A model generated the notes under the pieces. It was not told the DNA's origin and made no database searches. It saw only the letters and a list, made by a program, of their open reading frames with translations. Shown one piece after another: positions 15,028-20,244 of a stretch of DNA of 20,244 nt; the stretch's first letter is position 1; each line of letters starts with the position of its first letter. This DNA comes from Jaapia argillacea MUCL 33604 (Eukaryota; Basidiomycota; Agaricomycetes; Jaapiales; Jaapiaceae): contig KL197726.1 of assembly GCA_000697665.1 (NCBI GenBank), forward strand, positions 487,237 to 507,480, in the 5' to 3' direction. The position numbers were made by a program, and so were the translations under genes.

Positions 15028-16509
15028 CTTGCACGGCTTACGACACTTGCGAACTTGGGCCAAGACACCACAAGTCGCCGCAAGTTCGCTGAGAAATGTC
15101 AAGCCTGCAATCCCCAAGTTTCTTTGAATCCCCAAGTTCGTCATGTGAACGTCTCCGTCGGAAACAGTTACACCACCGGCACCCGCCCTAACTCAAACAC
15201 TTGATGTCGAATGTCCTTCCAATCTAGTACACGCGGTCTCCTCTCAACATGCAACCCTCGCTGCCGTCGTCATCTCTTCATGCCAACTCTCACTATCTAG
15301 CTCTTCAACGTGCAGCAAACGACTCAACATACTCTCAGCGCTAACAACTCCCTATGGTCAGGACGCGACAGGATTCTGGCCATCAATATCATCTCCGTTC
15401 TCAGATCCTTCACCATTCAACATCGTAGCTCGGCTGTCCTCAAACACTATTCTTGATCTCGCTAGATAGGTCTTATATTGTGCTATATCAACCTACATGT
15501 CAGTCAGACAGTGCCTTGCCTCCTCCATTTGGCCCTGCCCTACTCTCCAGCCTCCGGTGCTTGTTGGGTCGACCCGGGGAGTATCTCGCAGTGCCCACAG
15601 GTGTCCCCTTCTATTTCATGTGGAGTACATGTCAGCAAGATTCCGAAAGCCATACACCCTTGCCCTATGTATCCACGGACTTCAAGCCAAAAGATCATTG
15701 TCGACTCTCACAGAAACCATCCTGCCCCTCTCCAGTAATCTTGGACACCAGATACCGGAACTAGAAACCTTGTCTCGCTATGGCCAAAACTTGTATCGGG
15801 AAATCTTCTGTACCTTCCGAAGACGTCCACAACGGCAAGGTTCTACCTGGTATTGTCGTGCTATAAGACTTTGTCTTCGAACCTGAAGATTCTCAACCAG
15901 TCCATGTCCTAGTTGTCACTCCTGCCTCTCCTGTTACCCAGGCTCTACCTCTTCGGATTAGTTTCGGGCTGCCATCTGTTACCGATCTACCCTTTGCATA
16001 GGCTTTTTCCTGAGACTGGCAGGAGTTGTCCAGGTCTCATCCCACCTGCTAAACTCAATCAACATCAATTGTGACCTTCCGTTTCCTGAGCTTTCCAGGA
16101 CCTCATTAGCCACCACCTGAAGACCGCTCCTTCCACGTTGTATTGTGTCCTGCTAGACTGGTTCGGAAGGTGTTTGGACCGAGATACCCGTGGCGTTTAG
16201 TTGGGAGGGTATGGATGTTGGGGTGTACCGTGGTTGATGGCAATAAGTGCAAGGGAATGTATCCGTAGCTATAATGGATATAATAATGTCAAATTCACGG
16301 TAATTTAAGTCCAGATTGGCGACTTGCGACAACTTCAAGTTGAGCAGGGTGTTGTGTGATGTCTTTGCATGGACAACTTGAACTTATGGCGTGAACTTGC
16401 AGGACTTCTACAAGAACCACACTACTTGTCAAGAAAGTGGACCCACATGTACAAGTCTAAACTACTTGAGCCTTGTAGGTCTTGGATGACTTGCTCAAGA
16501 CCACCAGGT

Positions 16510-16539
16510 CCACATAAGTCAGATGTAGTATTGCTGATG
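16510..16539 (-). repeat. Right terminal inverted repeat of the insertion
   Basis: Read on the - strand it begins CATCAGCAATACTACA, mirroring the left end. Homology to repeat unit 3 resumes about 6 bp further on at CACCGGGTCTG. Confidence 0.65.
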
Positions 16540-16625
16540 GCCGCCTTCCACACCGGGTCTGTGGTGCTCAATATCAGAAGCGAGACAGGAAGAGAAAGAA
16601 AGCGGTACACACCGGTCCAACTCCA

Positions 16626-17477
16626 TCAATTGAAGCGAGTTGAATCCATCGTGAAACCAATGATCCAAATCGTGATAGTCGCGGGGTCGGGCTCTTCGTG
16701 ATCCTTTGCTTCTGCAACCCAAGTTTGGCGGTCCTGAGGGAAGCAAGCAGTGAGAAGGTTTCCAAAGCCATTCCAATGTACGAGTGCTCCTCCTCCAGTA
16801 ATATGGAAGTCGGGAACGACGAGGGTGAGTTTGGGATGATTAGCCGGGGTGGGAGATAGGTCCTGGCGAGTGAAGAAATTGATGTTCATCGAAGCGTCCC
16901 TGGGGAACGATTTCTTCAAGCCGATAGCCCAGACCGTGATGGTGGAAGGATCGGGGTGTGCGTGATCCTTGGAGGCGCCGACCCAACCTTGGCCATCGGG
17001 GGTTGGGTAACTCCCGTAGAGTAAGTTACCATCCCCAGTCCAATTGGCTTTCGCTCCACCTCCAACAACCACAAAATCGTCCGGGAGCGTGGCAGTCGCG
17101 GTGGGATGCTGGGCTTTTGCGCTGGTGACTGAAACGATTTTGTAGTATTCGGCGGGGATGGGCAAACCGTCCCTCAACGTGGCGACGACGACGTAGGCGG
17201 AGATGCTGGCGGGGCTGGCGACATCGTGATCTTTGGAGGCCACGGTCCAAGATGTTCCTTGGTCGTTGGGGTACATCGCGGTGAGCAGGTTGCCGTAGGG
17301 GTTAATGGAGGCGCATGGGCCATTCCAGTCGACAAACGCTCCTCCTCCCAGGATCACGGATCCAGGAGGCGCATTTATGGTAGCGGTCGGGTGTTGGGCG
17401 CACGACGAACTGACCCTGAGCAACTGGAAATGCAAGGCTCCGAACTTGTAGCTGTCGACTACGGTGGGGGTCGTCAT
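16626..17477 (-). CDS. Three-repeat GGGA/KDH protein, copy 2 (283 aa, unknown function)
   Basis: It is an intact single-exon paralogue of the gene at 109-960 with the same length and the same three repeats; all HP, GGGA and KDH motifs are kept. It differs from copy 3 at about 13 residues (for example T52N, A61Y, P87A, L192P, A210T, F219L, S240N, A256E, Q262E, T272I relative to copy 3) and from copy 1 at about 22. Its changes relative to copy 3 fall outside the invariant motifs, which suggests a functional protein. A TATA box lies 160 bp upstream, and the downstream part of its unit has been pushed away by a 1.54-kb insertion beginning about 87 bp past the stop codon, so it probably uses a different 3' end from copy 3. 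Confidence 0.85.
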   Translation of the reverse strand: MTTPTVVDSYKFGALHFQLLRVSSSCAQHPTATINAPPGSVILGGGAFVDWNGPCASINPYGNLLTAMYPNDQGTSWTVASKDHDVASPASISAYVVVATLRDGLPIPAEYYKIVSVTSAKAQHPTATATLPDDFVVVGGGAKANWTGDGNLLYGSYPTPDGQGWVGASKDHAHPDPSTITVWAIGLKKSFPRDASMNINFFTRQDLSPTPANHPKLTLVVPDFHITGGGALVHWNGFGNLLTACFPQDRQTWVAEAKDHEEPDPATITIWIIGFTMDSTRFN

Positions 17478-17636
17478 GATGATAGAAAGTTCTGATACGA
17501 ATCACAATGATTTCGTTAGCTTTCGACTAGCATCGAAGAGACAATAAATGTAGAAACCTCGGAAGGGCTGAGCGTTGTTCAATTGGGTGGAGGAACGATT
17601 GCGGTGATGAATACCAGTTACAGCAATCCACTCACC

Positions 17637-17643
17637 TTTTATA
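17637..17643 (-). promoter_or_regulatory. TATA box of three-repeat gene copy 2
   Basis: TATAAAA on the - strand, 160 bp before the ATG at 17477, embedded in sequence conserved with copy 3. The predicted leader is about 130 nt. Confidence 0.55.
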
Positions 17644-17720
17644 CATCCTGGAGTGGCTTTAGTGAGGGGAACCGTCAAATTCAGCTAGCCAATGGGTCGA
17701 AGACCGTCCTCTTCACCTGG

Positions 17721-18271
17721 TCACCGGTCAAGTCACCTGCGCCAGATACAATGCTTCGAGGCACCCTCGATCATTTCTGTCCTTCTAGCTCAAATGGGCG
17801 GGCACCAATGCAAGGCCTGATCCAGTAGGTTCTGATAATCCCGGACAGGTTAGTACTATCATGCGGGTAGTTCTTAGCGCTGATTTGATGTTTTGCGTCT
17901 GGCTCCTCCTGCACCCTGCTCACAGGGATGCTTTTGGCAAGAACCTGTGCAATATACTGTGCTCTATGCACCATAAAATCCGTGTCATATAATTCGTGGT
18001 AGGGAACCCGTCGGCAGTGAATTACTGAGCTCGGCAGGATTCCAACCACACCATGTACACCCAGTCACAGTCGCGTCACGATACCTGGTCTCAAGTTCAC
18101 CGAATAAGGCAGGTGGTGGACCTCAAATGGTGTATGAGAAAGTGAGCGGACACCTAATTTGTCACGGGTCGTAAACTGAGGTGGAGAAGATTGACCGTCA
18201 GTTCATGTGCTGAGCAGCTTTCGCCGGAATTGCTCCCAATCGCAGGGTATTAGCATGTATATCACTACCCA
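17721..18271. other. Spacer between repeat units 2 and 3
   Basis: About 550 bp not shared with the other units as far as the window allows. A - strand frame of 92 codons (17771-18049) with a plausible protein-like segment (residues such as PYHELYDTDFMVHRAQYI) has no family I recognise. It may be a fragment of the gene that occupied the target before duplication. The spacer may also continue unit 2's upstream region, because copy 3 runs out of the window at the equivalent point. Confidence 0.35.
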
Positions 18272-19157
18272 AACTCATACCGGAAGTGGTGATACACTGT
18301 TCACCGTGGGGCCTTAGGTCCTGGCAGATACCTCCGATCCGCGTTCAACGTCTGACCGACGATATTAATCCGGTCGAGTACTAAGTATACATACCGCCTA
18401 CTGTGAACTCTTCACGGATACTTTGGCCAAGATCTGGATGACTACTTTCGAACTTAAGACAAAGGAATTTTGTGTGTTACGATACTCAGGTAGAACACCT
18501 AACTTAGTCTTGTTCGACGATTATTGTACACCGAGCTTGCCCAACCACGTTCTCATCCGGAAGCTTAACCAAGGATTCGTGAATTGCAGGTTTCTTCCAC
18601 GGAGGGGTGGTGGCGATATGGGTACTTAGTAGGAACGCGAGGAATTGTACAGTCGATTTCTTTGGTGCCTTCTTTCAACATCGTGGTTCCTTGGACTCGG
18701 AACCTGATTGAATACCCAGCGTCGACTTCCTACGCGATTCGGATGCCCCAACAACTTTGGATGCGAATACGGATGTGTGGATTGGGGGGTGGCTCGGCTT
18801 TGGAGCAGGTTCTGCAGAAGTTGAGCGAGTAAAGGATAATGGGATCCACTCGTCCCATCAGATTCTCCACGTGGAGGGCGATGCCATCTTGGATTTGCGA
18901 AGTCCCCTCATCTACCCATATTCAGACGAACACACGTTCAGATTCTGGAGATTACAATTCAACAAGGTTGTACTACACACACGAACACACACGAGTACAT
19001 TGAAGGGACAGCGGAATATTGGTCGTACATCTGACTCGAGAGAGCAAAACAACAAACTGCAGAGCTACCAGGCGGAATTCTACACCGGGTCTGTAGTGCT
19101 CAATATCAGAAGCGAGACAAGAAGAGAAAGAAAGCGGTACGAACCGGTTCAATTCCA

Positions 19158-20009
19158 TTAATTGAAGCGAGTTGAATCCATCGTGAAACCAATAGTCCAA
19201 ATCGTGATAGTTGCGGGGTCGGGCTGTTCGTGATCCTTCGCAGCTGCAACCCAAGTTTGGCGGTCCTGAGGGAAGCAAGCGGTGAGAAGGCTTCCAAAGC
19301 CGTTCCAATGCACGAGTGCTCCTCCTCCGGTAATATGGAAGTCGGGAACGACGAAGGTGAGCTTGGGATGATTAGCCGGGGCGGGAGATAGGTCCTGGCG
19401 AGTGAAGAAATTGACGTTCATCGAAGCGTCCCTGAGGAACGATTTCTTCAACCCGATAGCCCAGACCGTGATGGTAGAAGGATCGGGGTGTGCGTGATCC
19501 TTGGAAGCGCCGACCCAGCCTTGGCCATCGGGGGTTGGGTAACTCCCATAGAGCAAGTTACCATCCCCAGTCCAATTGGCTTTCGCTCCACCTCCAACAA
19601 CCACAAAATCGTCGGGGAGCGTAGCAGTCGCGGTGGGATGCTGGGCTTTTGCGCTGGTGACTGAAACGATTTTGTAGTATTCAGCGGGGATGGGCAAACC
19701 GTCCCTCAACTTGGCGACGACGATGTAGGCGGAGATGCTGGCGGGGCTGGGGACGTCGTGATCTTTGGAAGCCACGGTCCAAGATGTTCCTTGGTCGTTG
19801 GGGTACATCGCGGTGAGCAAGTTGCCGGCGGGGTTAATGGAGGCGCATGGGCCAGTCCAGTCGACGAACGCTCCTCCTCCCAGGATCACAGATCCTGGGG
19901 GCGCATTTATCGTAGCGGTCGGGTGCTGAGCGCACGACGAACTGACCCTGAGCAACTGGAAATGCAAGGCTCCGAACTTGTAGCTGTCGACTACGGTGGG
20001 GGTCGTCAT
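19158..20009 (-). CDS. Three-repeat GGGA/KDH protein, copy 3 (283 aa, unknown function)
   Basis: It is an intact single-exon paralogue with the same three-repeat plan as copies 1 and 2. The first 97 residues are identical to copy 1; then 11 replacements follow (A98V, T100K, V114I, G134D, S159T, R163Q, I166V, S193R, T198N, S252T, V277M relative to copy 1), nearly all shared with copy 2. This mosaic suggests gene conversion with copy 1 over the promoter-proximal half. The stop codon is TAA, whereas copy 1 ends in TGA. A TATA box lies about 155 bp upstream. Function is unknown; the conserved Trp, Gly and KDH positions make a repeated ligand-binding surface plausible. No signal peptide or membrane segment is seen. 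Confidence 0.88.
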   Translation of the reverse strand: MTTPTVVDSYKFGALHFQLLRVSSSCAQHPTATINAPPGSVILGGGAFVDWTGPCASINPAGNLLTAMYPNDQGTSWTVASKDHDVPSPASISAYIVVAKLRDGLPIPAEYYKIVSVTSAKAQHPTATATLPDDFVVVGGGAKANWTGDGNLLYGSYPTPDGQGWVGASKDHAHPDPSTITVWAIGLKKSFLRDASMNVNFFTRQDLSPAPANHPKLTFVVPDFHITGGGALVHWNGFGSLLTACFPQDRQTWVAAAKDHEQPDPATITIWTIGFTMDSTRFN

Positions 20010-20160
20010 GATAGAAATTTCTGATAAGAATCATAAGGCATTCGTTAGCGTTCGACTAGCATCGGAGAGACAATAAACGTAGAGACCTTGGAAGGGATGC
20101 GCGTTGTTCAACTGGGTGGAGGAACGATTGCGGTGATGAATACCAGTGAATCCACTCACC

Positions 20161-20167
20161 TTTTATA
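20161..20167 (-). promoter_or_regulatory. TATA box of three-repeat gene copy 3
   Basis: TATAAAA on the - strand at the same relative place as in copy 2, about 155 bp before the ATG at 20009. Surrounding bases are strongly conserved between the two copies, including the leader segment with CAATCGTTCCTCC. Confidence 0.55.
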
Positions 20168-20244
20168 CATCCTGGGGTGGGTTTAATGAGGCGAACTGTC
20201 TGGTTCAGCTCGCCAATGTGTCGACGACCGTTCTCTTCACCTTG

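Larger units (their letters stand above)
14998..16539. mobile_element. Non-autonomous TIR transposon-like insertion in repeat unit 2
   Basis: This 1542-bp segment is absent from the matching position of copies 1 and 3. Its ends are imperfect inverted repeats: 14998-15027 matches the reverse complement of 16510-16539 at 24 of 30 positions, both starting CATCAGCAA. Near the ends, ACTTG/CAAGT occurs six times at 15045-15137 and eight times at 16322-16493 on either strand, the subterminal clustering typical of transposase-binding sites in hAT, CACTA and similar elements. The interior is pyrimidine-rich with only short frames and no transposase. GGCCGAATTC (14978-14987) and GGCCGCCTTC (16539-16548) flank it as a possible imperfect target duplication; the exact boundary is uncertain. 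The superfamily is undetermined. Confidence 0.7.
14132..17720 (-). repeat. Repeat unit copy 2, split by an insertion
   Basis: 14132-14987 aligns with 18272-19082 of copy 3 in the same orientation, and 16545-17720 aligns with about 19086-20244. The shared sequence starts abruptly at AACTCATACCGG in both copies. In copy 3 the two blocks are adjacent, so the intervening 1.55 kb is an insertion specific to copy 2. Without it the unit is about 2.0 kb, with its gene read on the - strand in tandem with copy 3. Copy 2 is the most diverged over the 5' half of the gene. Confidence 0.85.
18272..20244 (-). repeat. Repeat unit copy 3 (right inverted arm, runs off the window)
   Basis: It contains the gene at 19158-20009, its TATA box and a 3' flank of about 0.9 kb without the insertion found in unit 2. 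It is inverted relative to unit 1 and direct relative to unit 2. The section 19727-20117 is almost identical to bases 391-1 of unit 1, while the rest of the gene is closer to unit 2. The right edge lies outside the window. Confidence 0.85.

Noticed and set aside
15205-15497. Candidate solo LTR (TG...CA ends, pyrimidine-rich) inside the insertion
   Set aside because: No 5-bp target duplication, primer-binding site or second LTR could be found. The pattern is too weak beside the clear TIR evidence.
15497-15886. 129-codon frame within the transposon-like insertion
   Set aside because: It overlaps two other open frames, shows no transposase or other motif, and is Arg/Ser/Leu-rich as expected of random pyrimidine-rich DNA.

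Overview
The window looks like nuclear DNA of a mushroom-forming basidiomycete (Agaricomycetes). The two best genes are cut by many short introns (about 50-80 nt), have TATA-box promoters, and encode proteins typical of that group: a flavin-dependent halogenase and a fungal S10 serine carboxypeptidase. This assignment is inferred from gene structure and protein families; the species cannot be named.

Layout. The window is framed by copies of one repeat unit of about 2 kb. Unit 1 lies at the left end on the + strand (from base 1 to about 1636, starting outside the window). Units 2 (about 14132-17720) and 3 (about 18272 to beyond 20244) form a tandem on the - strand at the right end. Each unit carries an intact, intronless 283-residue gene (109-960 +, 16626-17477 -, 19158-20009 -) followed by about 0.7-0.9 kb of conserved, apparently decayed downstream DNA. 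The protein has three internal repeats marked by HP, GGGA and KDH motifs. I recognise no named family for it. Unit 2 is split by a 1.54-kb insertion with imperfect terminal inverted repeats and clustered subterminal ACTTG/CAAGT motifs, probably a non-autonomous DNA transposon.

Between the arms, from left to right: about 3 kb with no recognisable gene (1740-4830); an 11-exon halogenase gene (4894-7982, +, 820 aa) with FAD and halogenase motifs and two long low-complexity inserts; a convergent 17-exon S10 carboxypeptidase gene (8618-11367, -, 503 aa) with signal peptide and full catalytic triad; a gene-poor stretch; and a broken gene (about 12801-13454, -) whose first three exons encode an MLKL-like/HeLo-like four-helix cell-death domain before the frame is lost.

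How the parts may work together. The halogenase would act on an aromatic metabolite, the carboxypeptidase is probably vacuolar or secreted, and the MLKL-like remnant belongs to fungal self/non-self or defence repertoires. No polyketide synthase or terpene cyclase is visible, so a biosynthetic cluster is not established. The most unusual element is the multicopy three-repeat protein, whose copies show a sharp mosaic boundary suggesting gene conversion across the inverted arms.
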